From: Dietzia massiliensis
GTDB lineage: Bacteria > Actinomycetota > Actinomycetes > Mycobacteriales > Mycobacteriaceae
DNA length: 64,000 bases
Assembly (NCBI RefSeq): GCF_018390595.1
Contig: NZ_JAHBAV010000013.1
Span: 1-64,000, forward strand
Direction of reading: 5' to 3'
The notes under the pieces were generated by a model that was not told the origin of the DNA, made no database searches, and worked only from the letters and a program-made list of their open reading frames with translations. The translations under genes were made by a program, and so were the position numbers. Shown here one piece after another: positions 37,483-48,300 of the stretch (positions within the stretch are counted from its first letter, which is position 1; each line of letters begins with the position of its first letter).

Positions 37483-39090
37483 TCACCGCTTGGGGAACTT
37501 GAGGTTGTCCAGATCGATGCCCTCGAGGCCGGGCGGGAGCTGGTCCAGGCCCGGCGGCATCTGGGACAGGTCCGGCATGCCCCCGGGCGGCATGCCCGGC
37601 ATCCCACCGGGCGGCATCCCCGGCATCCCAGGCATCCCAGGCATCCCCGGCATACCGGGCATCATGCCGCGGTTCTTCGGCGGCGTGGGGCCGCGCCCCT
37701 TGCCCTTCCCCTTGCCCTTCTTGCCCTTGCGCTGGTTCTTGCGCCCGGCCCCGGGCATCCCCATCTGGCCGGCCATCCGGCTCATCATCTTGCGGGCCTC
37801 GAAGAACCGGTCGACGAGCTGGTTGACGTCGGTGACGGTGACGCCCGAGCCGTTGGCGATGCGTTGGCGGCGGGAACCGTTGATGATCTTGGGATCGGCA
37901 CGTTCCTCAGGGGTCATGCCGCGGATGATCGCCTGGATGCGGTCGAGGTGCTTCTCGTCGATGTCGCCGACGGCGGCCTTCATGTCCTTGCCGCCGGGCA
38001 GCATGCCGAGCAGGTTCCCGATGGGACCCATCTTGCGGATCATCATCATCTGGTCGAGGAAGTCCTCGAGCGTGAGCTCGCCCGAGCCGATCTTGGCGGC
38101 GGTCTTCTCGGCCTCCTTGGCGTCGAAGACCGTCTCGGCCTGCTCGATGAGCGACAGGACGTCGCCCATGCCGAGGATCCGGCTCGACATGCGCTCCGGG
38201 TGGAAGACGTCGAAGTCCTCGAGCTTCTCGCCGTCCGACGCGAACATGATCGGGGTGCCCGTGAGTTCGCGGACGCTCAGCGCGGCGCCGCCGCGCGCGT
38301 CGCCGTCGAGCTTGGTGAGCACGACGCCGGTGAAGCCCACGCCCTCGCGGAACGCCTCGGCGGTGACCACCGCGTCCTGACCGATCATGGCGTCCAGGAC
38401 GAAGAAGGTCTCGTGCGGCTGGACGGCGTCGCGGATGCCGCGGGCCTGGGCCATCATCTCCTCGTCGATGCCGAGGCGGCCGGCGGTGTCGACGATCACT
38501 ACGTCGTGCATCTTGGCGCGTGCGTGGGCCAGCCCGCGCTGCGCCACGGACACCGGCTCCTGGACGCCGATTTCCGCGCCGTCCCCGCCGACCGAGGTGC
38601 CGGGGTGTGGGGCGAAGGTCTGTACTCCGGCGCGCTCACCGACGATGCGTAGCTGGTCGACCGCGCCCGGGCGTTGGAGGTCGCACGCCACCAACAGCGG
38701 CGTGTGCCCCTGGCCCTTGAGCCAGTACGCGAGCTTTCCCGCCAGCGTGGTCTTACCCGCACCCTGGAGGCCGGCCAGCATGATCACCGTCGGTGGTTGC
38801 TTGGCGAACTCGATCCGGCGGGCCTCGCCACCGAGGATGGCGGTGAGCTCGGCGTCGACGATCTTGACGACCTGCTGGGCGGGGTTGAGCGCCTCGGAGA
38901 CCTCGGCGCCCTTGGCCCGTTCCTTGACCCGGGAGATGAAGGCGCGCACGACCGGCAGTGCGACGTCGGCCTCGAGCAGCGCGAGTCGGATCTCGCGGGC
39001 CGTCGCGTCGATGTCGGCGTCGCTCAGCCGACCTTTTCCGCGCAGGTCCTTGAGCGCCCCTGTGAGACGGTCGGACAAGGATTCGAACAC
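37483..39090 (-). CDS. ffh: Signal recognition particle protein Ffh
   Basis: Ffh of 535 residues, the SRP GTPase that binds signal sequences and the SRP RNA. The N and G domains hold GLQGAGKTTLAGKLA (G1), DLQRPGAVDQL, DTAGRLGIDEEMM (G3) and TKLDGDARGG (G4). The methionine-rich M domain starts near residue 325 and contains GMTPEERADPKIINGSRRQRIANGSG. Beyond it, a basic KGKGKGKG stretch and about 40 residues of Met/Pro/Gly repeats form an unusual tail. The GTG at 39090 gives the conserved FESLSDRLTGALKDL start. Confidence 0.96.
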   Translation of the reverse strand: MFESLSDRLTGALKDLRGKGRLSDADIDATAREIRLALLEADVALPVVRAFISRVKERAKGAEVSEALNPAQQVVKIVDAELTAILGGEARRIEFAKQPPTVIMLAGLQGAGKTTLAGKLAYWLKGQGHTPLLVACDLQRPGAVDQLRIVGERAGVQTFAPHPGTSVGGDGAEIGVQEPVSVAQRGLAHARAKMHDVVIVDTAGRLGIDEEMMAQARGIRDAVQPHETFFVLDAMIGQDAVVTAEAFREGVGFTGVVLTKLDGDARGGAALSVRELTGTPIMFASDGEKLEDFDVFHPERMSSRILGMGDVLSLIEQAETVFDAKEAEKTAAKIGSGELTLEDFLDQMMMIRKMGPIGNLLGMLPGGKDMKAAVGDIDEKHLDRIQAIIRGMTPEERADPKIINGSRRQRIANGSGVTVTDVNQLVDRFFEARKMMSRMAGQMGMPGAGRKNQRKGKKGKGKGKGRGPTPPKNRGMMPGMPGMPGMPGMPGMPPGGMPGMPPGGMPDLSQMPPGLDQLPPGLEGIDLDNLKFPKR

Positions 39091-39154
39091 GGCAACAGCT
39101 CCCTGGTTCGCGTCCCGGGAGCGCGCGCGTCCCGGCGTCGTCGGCGACGACTGA

Positions 39155-41530
39155 TCACAGGGTATCGGCACGCGCGACGACGGGCGTCGCGGGCTCGTGT
39201 CCCGGCAGCAGTGACTCGACCTGACCGGCCGTGCTGAGGACCGCACCCGGGCCGGAGAGGGCGAACACGTCCTCGACCGCGGCACCCCTGGTGCGGACCA
39301 CCACCCAGTCGATCCGGGCGCCCGTCTGCAGGATCGCGGAGACGATCCGGGCGAACAGCCCGGGTCGGTCCTCGGCGCGGACCTCCATCATCACGCCGTC
39401 CGCGTCGGAGCGGTGCCCGACGAGGACCGAGGATCTGGCCCGCGGGGGACCGATGGGCAGGGCCTCGCCCCGAGAGAGGGCCGCGCGCAGCGATCCCGGC
39501 AGGCCGGCGTCGATCGACCGTCGCAGGTCCTGCCGGAGCACGCGGGCGTCCACCGGGTCGCCGAACCGCGTGGAGACGGTCATCCTCGCGCGCATACCCC
39601 CGGGCGGCCGCAGGTCGATCTCCGCGTCGACGATCTCCAATCGGTGGGCGGCGAGTACCTCCGCGGCCACCGCCAATGACCTTCCGGCACCGGGGGCCAC
39701 GAGGGTGACCTCGTGTGTGGTGCCCGTGCCCGCCGCACGGAGGTCGACGACGACGTCGGGGGGACCGTGCCGTCTCGACGCCCGCACCGTCGGGGCCTCG
39801 ACGGCGGCCGGGCGGGGTCCCACCTGGGCGCGGCACGCCGCGACGAGCGCCGTGTGCACGCCGGCCCGTCCCGCCGACCACACGGTCGGTCCGGTGGCGA
39901 TCGAGTCGGCCTCGGTGAGCGCGGCCAACACGTCCAGCGCGACCGTGTCCCAGTCCAGGGTATCGAGGACGAACTGGGCGGTCTCCGGGTCGGAGGGGTC
40001 GCGGCGTGCGGCGGTCCTCGCGAGGAGGAGGTGGTGTCGGACCAGTCGTTCCAGGGTCTGGGTGTCGCGCACGCTCAACCCCATCCTCTCGGCGATCGGC
40101 CGGATCATCACCGCGCCGTTCTCGCTGTGGTCGCCCACGCGGCTCTTGCCGAGGTCGTGGAGGAGCGCCGCGAGCAGCAGGAGGTCGGCCCGCGCGACCG
40201 AGGTGGTGAGCCGCGACGCCTCGACCGCCGTCTGCACGAGGTGCCTGTCGACGGTGTAGACGTGCGTGCGTTCGCGGGCGGGCAGGTCCCGCACGCCGGA
40301 CCACTCCGGCAGCAGGCGTTCCCACAGTCCGCAACGGTCGAGGGCCTCGTGAACGGGGATCTGCGCCTCCCCAGAGCCCAGCAGGACCAGCAGGTCGGAC
40401 AGCGCCTCCGCGGGCCAGCGGCCGTCGGGGGCGGGGCTGCGCTCGGCCAGGACGCCGAGGGTGGACCCCGCCACAGGGAGGGAGAAGCGCGCGGCGGCGG
40501 CCGCCACGCGCAGGGGTAGCCAGGGCTCCTCCTCGACGCGCGCGCCACGGGCCAGCGCCACCTCGCCCGCGTGCTCGACCACGCCGTCGTCCAGCGGCCG
40601 GCGGACCGGGGACCGCCTCAGCAGCCCGGTGAGTCCCCGCGTCGACAGGGTGGCGCACGATCCGCGGATCGCCTGGTCAGCGGTGAACGCGATCGTGCGG
40701 GAGGCGTCGCTGAGGGCACGGGCGAGGTCGAACCGGTCACCGAGTCCGAGGGCACGGCCGACCTCGTCGCCGTACTCCGCGTGTAGCACCTCGCGGGCTC
40801 GTCCGGCGACCCGGTGCAGCTCGGTGCGGGCGTCGAGCACGAGCCGGTGCGCGGCGGCCATCCCCCCGGGCACCACCGGCCGGCCGTCGCTGAGGTGCGC
40901 CAGCGCCAGGGCGGTGACGAGCTGTGCGTCGCGCAGCCCCCCGACACCGTTCTTGAGATCCGGCTCGCTGCGGTGGGCGATGACGCCGGCGCGGTGGCGC
41001 CTGGCCGCGGCCGCGGCGACGAGGTCGTCGAAGCGGGAGGCGATCTGGTCACGCCACTGGCGGCGGGCACCGTCGACGACCAGAGCACCGAGATCCGCGT
41101 CGCCGGCGATCACCCGCGCGTCGAGCAGGCTCAGGCCCACCGAGACGTCAGCCGCGGCGACGGCCAGGCACTGGTCGACCGTGCGGACGCTGTGGTCGAG
41201 GCCGACCCCGGAGTCCCATAGCGGGTACCACAGCGCGTCGGCGAGCTCGCTCACGTCGCGGTCGGTGCGGCGCTCGTGCACGAGCACCAGGTCGAGGTCG
41301 GAATGTGGCAGGACCTCCCTGCGACCGAGTCCGCCGAACGCGATGAGGGCGAATCCGGAGCCCGGGTCGACGCCGGCCTCCTCGGCGAGCCTCGCCAACT
41401 CCATCTCGTAGAGCTCGCAGAGGGCGGCCCGTAGCGCCGCGGCCGGTAGATCCTCGCGTCGCGCGGAGAGGATCCGTGCGCGTCCGGCCCGCAGTGCCGT
41501 GGCACGTTCGCCGTCAGCCGTCGCTGTCAT
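39155..41530 (-). CDS. glnD: PII uridylyl/adenylyltransferase GlnD
   Basis: GlnD of 791 residues, which modifies and demodifies the PII protein by nitrogen status. The nucleotidyltransferase motif is FGGLGRREVLPHSDLDLVLV near residue 65. The HD domain has LLLLAALLHDLGKSRVGDHSENGA, and two C-terminal ACT domains sense glutamine (VEVRAEDRPGLFARIVSAI is the second). In actinobacteria the modification is adenylylation of Tyr51. The ATG at 41530 has GGAG 4 nt upstream; an in-frame codon at 41548 is weaker. It is downstream of amtB and glnB. Confidence 0.95.
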   Translation of the reverse strand: MTATADGERATALRAGRARILSARREDLPAAALRAALCELYEMELARLAEEAGVDPGSGFALIAFGGLGRREVLPHSDLDLVLVHERRTDRDVSELADALWYPLWDSGVGLDHSVRTVDQCLAVAAADVSVGLSLLDARVIAGDADLGALVVDGARRQWRDQIASRFDDLVAAAAARRHRAGVIAHRSEPDLKNGVGGLRDAQLVTALALAHLSDGRPVVPGGMAAAHRLVLDARTELHRVAGRAREVLHAEYGDEVGRALGLGDRFDLARALSDASRTIAFTADQAIRGSCATLSTRGLTGLLRRSPVRRPLDDGVVEHAGEVALARGARVEEEPWLPLRVAAAAARFSLPVAGSTLGVLAERSPAPDGRWPAEALSDLLVLLGSGEAQIPVHEALDRCGLWERLLPEWSGVRDLPARERTHVYTVDRHLVQTAVEASRLTTSVARADLLLLAALLHDLGKSRVGDHSENGAVMIRPIAERMGLSVRDTQTLERLVRHHLLLARTAARRDPSDPETAQFVLDTLDWDTVALDVLAALTEADSIATGPTVWSAGRAGVHTALVAACRAQVGPRPAAVEAPTVRASRRHGPPDVVVDLRAAGTGTTHEVTLVAPGAGRSLAVAAEVLAAHRLEIVDAEIDLRPPGGMRARMTVSTRFGDPVDARVLRQDLRRSIDAGLPGSLRAALSRGEALPIGPPRARSSVLVGHRSDADGVMMEVRAEDRPGLFARIVSAILQTGARIDWVVVRTRGAAVEDVFALSGPGAVLSTAGQVESLLPGHEPATPVVARADTL

Positions 41531-41644
41531 CCCTCTCCCCTTCCCCACGTCCGTCGGATCCAGAGTCCCGCGCCCGTGTCACCCCGCCGGGGCGGGCGTG
41601 TTTCGCTTCTGTGAACGGCCCCGCACGGAGCAGGCGCGCACGAG

Positions 41645-41683
41645 CGCGCGCGGGCCGTCCCCGTCGGGGACGACCCGCGCGCG
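41645..41683 (-). terminator. Two-tier hairpin between glnB and glnD
   Basis: A 10-bp outer stem (41645-41654 with 41674-41683) and an inner GTCCCC-GTC-GGGGAC stem. It begins 37 nt after the glnB stop. It may reduce read-through into glnD, so GlnD could be made at a lower level than GlnB. Confidence 0.65.
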
Positions 41684-41719
41684 GAAGCGGGGTGTGCGTG
41701 GGTGAACGGGCGGGGCCGC

Positions 41720-43453
<1,734 letters not shown>

Positions 43454-43552
43454 GGTGCGGTCCTCCTCGTTTCATCGCGTGGTGAGCGTCTTCTCGCTCC
43501 CCGGTCGCCTGTAGAGGTTTCCGCTGCCGTGTTGCGGTGGATGTCCGCGTGT

Positions 43553-43568
43553 GTTTCCTGACGGTTAC
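43553..43568 (-). promoter_or_regulatory. GlnR-type binding box upstream of amtB
   Basis: The minus strand reads GTAAC-CGTCAG-GAAAC. This exactly fits the actinobacterial GlnR a-b site gTnAC-n6-GaAAC. It is 100-115 nt upstream of amtB. A second GAAAC half-site is at 43517-43521 without a good partner. GlnR activates amtB-glnB-glnD in mycobacteria, so nitrogen control is a strong inference. Confidence 0.6.
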
Positions 43569-43570
43569 AC

Positions 43571-43611
43571 GCGGCGGGCCCCGGTTCCGGTTGTGTATCG
43601 CGGCCCGCCGC
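43571..43611 (-). terminator. Hairpin terminator of ftsY
   Basis: GCGGCGGGCC (43571-43580) pairs perfectly with GGCCCGCCGC (43602-43611), loop 21 nt. It starts 7 nt after the ftsY stop and lies upstream of the amtB control region. Confidence 0.6.
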
Positions 43612-43618
43612 CCCGGGC

Positions 43619-45100
43619 CTACGTCCCGAGCAGGGCGTCCACGAACGCCTCGGGGGTGAACGGCGCCAGGTCGTCGGCGCCCTCCCCCAGTCCGACGAGC
43701 TTCACCGGCACGCCGAGCTCGTGCTGGACCTGGAAGACGATCCCGCCCTTGGCGGTGCCGTCGAGCTTGGTCAGGACGACGCCCGTGATGTCGACGACCT
43801 CCTTGAACACGCGGGCCTGCATGAGGCCGTTCTGCCCGGTGGTCGCGTCGATCACGAGCAGCACCTCGTCGACGGGGGTCTTCTTCTCGACGACCCGCTT
43901 GACCTTGCCGAGCTCGTCCATGAGGCCGGCCTTGGTGTGGAGGCGGCCCGCGGTGTCGACGAGCACGGCGTCCACGCCGGTCTCGACGCCACGCCTCACC
44001 GCGTCGAAGGCGACCGAGGCGGGATCGGCGCCCTCCTTGCCGCGCACGACCTCGGCGCCGACGCGCTCCGCCCAGGTCTGGAGCTGGTCCGCCGCGGCGG
44101 CGCGGAACGTGTCCGCGGCGCCGAGGAGGATGGCGCGGCCGTCGGCCACGAGGACGCGGGCGAGCTTGCCGGTCGTGGTGGTCTTGCCGGTGCCGTTGAC
44201 GCCGACGACGAGGAGGACGGCCGGCGTCCCGTCGTTCGGCAGCGCACGGAGCGATCGGTCGTACTCGGGGTGGAGGTTGTCGATGAGGGTCTGCCGGAGC
44301 AGGTCCCGCACCTCGGCCTCGGTGCGGACCTGGCGGGTCGCGATCTCCTCCCGCAGCCGGTCCACCACGCGCTGGGTCGTGGTGGCCCCGAGGTCGGCCA
44401 TGATGAGGGTGTCCTCGATCTCCTCCCAGGCGTCCTCGTCGAGGTCGCCCGCGCCGAGGAGGCCGAGGAGCCCCTGGCCCACGGTGTTCTGCGAGCGGGC
44501 GAGCCGGCCCCGGAGGCGGTCGAGTCGGCCGGTGGCCGGATCGATGCGCTCGACCGGTGCGACCGGCTCGGGGGTCCCGGTGATGACCTCGGTGGTGGGC
44601 GCCGGGATCTCGTCGGAGGGTACCTCGGGCGGCACGACCACCGGCTCGACCGGGGCGGGCTCGACGACCTCGGTGTCCGCGCTCGGACCGGGTTCGACAT
44701 CCGGCTCGACGACAGGGATCTCGGGTCCGGCGTCGACGTCGCGCCCGGGCGCGGGCGACGGCTCGGACGGCGTCGGGGTCTCCGGTGCGGCAGGGGCGTC
44801 CGGCCGTGCGTCGGTCGGCGTCGCGGGTGGCGCGGCGGGCGGCGCGGCAGCGGAACGGGGCTCCTCCCTGGGGATCGGCTCCTTGGCGGGCGCGGCCACT
44901 CCGCCGCCCTGTGCGAAGGAGAACCCCGTCCCGGCCTGGTAGTTGCCGGACCGCTCCTCGCGGGTGAGCTCCTTGCGTTCCTCGGCCTTGGTCAGGGAGA
45001 TCTGCCGCTTCTTGCGCAGCTGCAGGCCCACGACCAGAGCGATGACGGCCAGCAGCAGCACCGCGGCGACGGCGATGATGATCCAGGTGGTGGTAGTCAC
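43619..45100 (-). CDS. ftsY: SRP receptor FtsY
   Basis: FtsY of 493 residues, the membrane receptor for the SRP. It opens with a membrane helix (WIIIAVAAVLLLAVIALVVGL, residues 6-26), a basic segment, and then ~130 residues of acidic Pro/Glu/Val linker. The NG domain follows: GVNGTGKTTTTGKLARVL (G1), GAADTFRAAAADQL and DTAGRLHTKAGLMDEL (G3). TKLDGTAKGG is G4 and GLGEGADDLAPFTPE the end. The GTG start has no ribosome site; a CATACT element ends 7 nt upstream, so it may be leaderless. Confidence 0.96.
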   Translation of the reverse strand: MTTTTWIIIAVAAVLLLAVIALVVGLQLRKKRQISLTKAEERKELTREERSGNYQAGTGFSFAQGGGVAAPAKEPIPREEPRSAAAPPAAPPATPTDARPDAPAAPETPTPSEPSPAPGRDVDAGPEIPVVEPDVEPGPSADTEVVEPAPVEPVVVPPEVPSDEIPAPTTEVITGTPEPVAPVERIDPATGRLDRLRGRLARSQNTVGQGLLGLLGAGDLDEDAWEEIEDTLIMADLGATTTQRVVDRLREEIATRQVRTEAEVRDLLRQTLIDNLHPEYDRSLRALPNDGTPAVLLVVGVNGTGKTTTTGKLARVLVADGRAILLGAADTFRAAAADQLQTWAERVGAEVVRGKEGADPASVAFDAVRRGVETGVDAVLVDTAGRLHTKAGLMDELGKVKRVVEKKTPVDEVLLVIDATTGQNGLMQARVFKEVVDITGVVLTKLDGTAKGGIVFQVQHELGVPVKLVGLGEGADDLAPFTPEAFVDALLGT

Positions 45101-45127
45101 GGTGCCCAGTATGGCCGAGGGCGTCCG

Positions 45128-45292
45128 TCAGACGTCGTCCTCCCCGACCGGGCCGCCCTCGCTGTCCCATCGGTCGATCATCCTGACTTACTCGGGGGCG
45201 TCGGTGAGGGTCTGCACGGTGAGGGCCTGCACCTCGGTGTCGTCGAGTTCACCGATCCCTCGCTCGTAGTCGCGGATCTTCTGCTCGTCCAC
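45128..45292 (-). pseudogene. Small ORF between smc and ftsY with an in-frame TAA
   Basis: A 55-codon frame with strongly coding-like composition. From a GTG at 45292 it reads VDEQKIRDYERGIGELDD, continuing to TLTDAPE, then TAA (45188-45190). The same frame continues VRMIDRWDSEGGPVGEDDV to TGA. Codon 35 would be an ordinary residue if TAA came from CAA or similar. An ATG inside the second part (45182) could also restart a 17-residue peptide. I recognise no family. It could be a decayed small gene, a sequencing error, or two tiny ORFs. No clear ribosome site precedes the GTG. It lies 46 nt downstream of smc. Confidence 0.4.
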
Positions 45293-45338
45293 ACCGGCCG
45301 CGGGTCGCGTCCGGCGGAGCGGGGGCCTGACGCCCCGG

Positions 45339-48300
45339 TCAGCGCATGCGTTGCGAGATGACTTTGGAGATCCCGTCGCCCTGCATGGAGACGCCGTAGA
45401 GCACGTCGGCGACGTCCATGGTCGGCTTCTGGTGGGTGATCACGATGAGCTGGCTGGTCTCCCGCAGCTGCTCGAACAGCCCGATGAGCCGCCGCAGGTT
45501 GGTGTCGTCGAGCGCGGCCTCGACCTCGTCCATCACATAGAAGGGGCTGGGTCGGGCCTTGAAGATCGCCACCAGCATCGCCACCGCCGTCAGCGACTTC
45601 TCGCCGCCGGACAGCAGCGAGAGCCGCTTGACCTTCTTCCCGGGCGGCCGCGCCTCCACCTCGATGCCGGTGGCGAGCATGTCGTCGGGCTCGGTGAGCA
45701 CCAGCCGGCCCTCGCCGCCCGGGAACAGCACCGAGAAGACGTCGCGGAACTCACGTTCGACGTCGATCCACGCCTCGGTGAAGATCTGCTCGATCCGGTC
45801 GTCGACGTCGTCGATCACGCCCTCGAGGTCCGCGCGGGCCTTCTTGACGTCGTCGAGCTGGGCCGACAGGAACGCGTAGCGCTCCTCGAGCGCGGCGAAC
45901 TCCTCCAATGCGAGCGGATTGACCTTGCCGAGCGTGGCCAGGTCCTTCTCGGCTCGCCTGAGGCGCCGCTCCTGCTCGGACCGCACGAACGGCATGGGCG
46001 GCGGCGGGGTGACGTCCTCGCCGCGCTCGCGGGCCGCCTCGTACTCCGACATCTCCAGCGCGGACGGCGGCAGATCGACGTCGGGCCCGTACTCGGCGAC
46101 CAGCGCCTCCGGCTCGATCCCGTGACGCTCGAGCACCGCCGCCTCGAGCTCCGAGACCTTGACCTCGAGCTGGGCGCGGACGATCTCGTCGCGGTGGGCG
46201 GCGTCCCCCAGGCGTGAGACCTCCGACTCCGCCGCTGTGAGATCACCTCGCAGGGCGGTGGCCCGGGCACTCGCCTCCGCGCGCGCGGCCGCCAGCCGGT
46301 CGCGTTCTGCCGAGGCGGCCGTGATGAGCTCGTCGAGGCGGGCCAGCAGCCGCGCGCCGAGCTCCTCCACCACGCCGGCGACCTCGGCGCCCCGTCGGCG
46401 CTCGGCCGCCGCCCGGGCCGCGCGGGCACGGGACTCGCGCTCGGCCTGGGCGGCCCGCCGCAGGGACGCCGCCTTCCCGCGGACGCCGGCGGCCCGCTCC
46501 TCGGCGGAGCGGTGCGCGAGCCTCGCCTCCAGTTCGGCGGCCCGGGCTGCCGCCACCTCCGCCTGCGCCGCGACCCGACCGTCGTCCTCGGGCGGCCTGA
46601 CTTCGTCGTCGTCGTCACCCGCCCGGACGAGCCGGTCGGACAGCTCGGCGTGCTCGGCGCGCGCGGCGTCGAGCTTGTCCACGGCGATGCGCCGCGACTG
46701 CTCGAGGCGGCGCACGTCCGCCTCGGCGCGACGCCTCCGCTGTCCGATGCGGGCGAGCTCGGCGTAGATCTCCTCGATCGCGGCGTCGGACTCCCCGATC
46801 GCGGCGAGGGTCTCCGAGTAGCGGTCGGCGCGCTCGGCGTCCTCCGCCTCGGCACCGGCCAGCTCGGCGCGCGTCGTCTCGATCTCGGCACGGACCGAGT
46901 CACGTTCGGCGACCGCGGCGTCGATCGCGGACTGGATCTCCAGACCCGTGCGCCCGGACGCCGAGCCACCCACGGTCCACCCAGCGCCGGCGAGCTCCCC
47001 GCCCCGGGTCACCGCGCGCACGCGCCGGTCCGCGTCGACCTGCGCGTGGGCGGCGGCCAGGTCGTCGACGACGACCACGTCCACCAACAGGGCGGTCACA
47101 GCGGCGACCAGGTCCTCGGGCACGTCCACCACGTCCAGGGCCCACCGGGCGCCGTCGACGAGGTCCACCTCGAGCCGGTAGTCCCCGCCGGGTACTCCGC
47201 GGCCCACGAGCCCCGCCCGACCGGCGTCGGCCTCGCGCAACGCGGCGAGCACCTCCCCACGGTCCACGCGAGCGTCCACGACCACCGCGTCGACGGCGGG
47301 GCCGAGCGCCACACCGATCGCGCGCTCCCAGCCGTCGCGCACGCCGAGCGACTCCCCCACCGTGCCCGCCACGGCGTCCGCGCCGAGGTGCCGCACGACC
47401 CAGTCGGCGCCGTCACCGGCGCCCTTGTTCTGTTCGAGGGTCTCGATGCGCGCGGCCAACCGCGCGATCCGCTGATCGGCCTCCCGCTCGAGGCGCTGCA
47501 GCTCGGCCAGTCGCGCCCGGGCGGCCAGGTGGGCGCGCTCCGCGCGGCCGAGGTGCTCGTCGAGGGTGCGCTCGCTCTCGGAGTGGGCGCCGATCCGGGC
47601 GTGCACGGCGTCGAACTCGGCCTCGGCGTCGGCCACGGCGGCGCGGGCGGCGGCTGCCTCGGCGTCCAGCCGCGCGATCTCCACCTCGGTCGACTCCACG
47701 CGCGCGGCGAGCGTCTCGACCTTGCCGGCGAGGCGCGCGACGCCCTCCCGCCGGTCGGCGATCGCACGGACCGCCCGAAGGTGCTCGGCCTCGAGCTCGG
47801 CCAGGGCCGCCTCGGCCGCGCCCAGCGCCTCCGTCGCGCGGCGGGCCCGGTCGGCGGCGGCCTCCACCTGGCCCGCGAGGTCCTGCTCGTGCGCTGCGGC
47901 GCGCTCGGCCTGCCGGTCGAGCTCGTCGGGATCCGTGCCGTGATGGACCGCGACCTCGGCCGCGAGCGAACGGGCGCGGTCGGACGCGATTCGGGCGGTC
48001 GCGCGGGCCCGCTCGGCCAGGGTCGACAGGGCGAACCACCGCTGCTGGGCGGCGTCGGCCTCGGGGGTGAGCCTGTCGAGCTCGGCCTGGGTCTCCGCCG
48101 CGGCGCGGGCCAGCTCGTCCCGGCGGTCGACCGCCTCGGCGACCCGGTCGGCCAGGCGGGCGCGCACGCTCTCGGCGTCGGCGAGCTCGCGCCGGCGGGT
48201 GACGAGGTCGTCGGCGGCCAGCCGGAACGTCGCGTCGCGCAGGTCGGCCTGGATGGTCTGCGCCCGCCGCGCCACCTCCGCCTGTCGCCCCAGCGGCTTG

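Noticed and set aside
39137..39151. Short GTCGTCG/CGACGAC dyad between glnD and ffh
   Set aside because: The loop is too short for the full stem and the dyad could occur by chance in GC-rich sequence.
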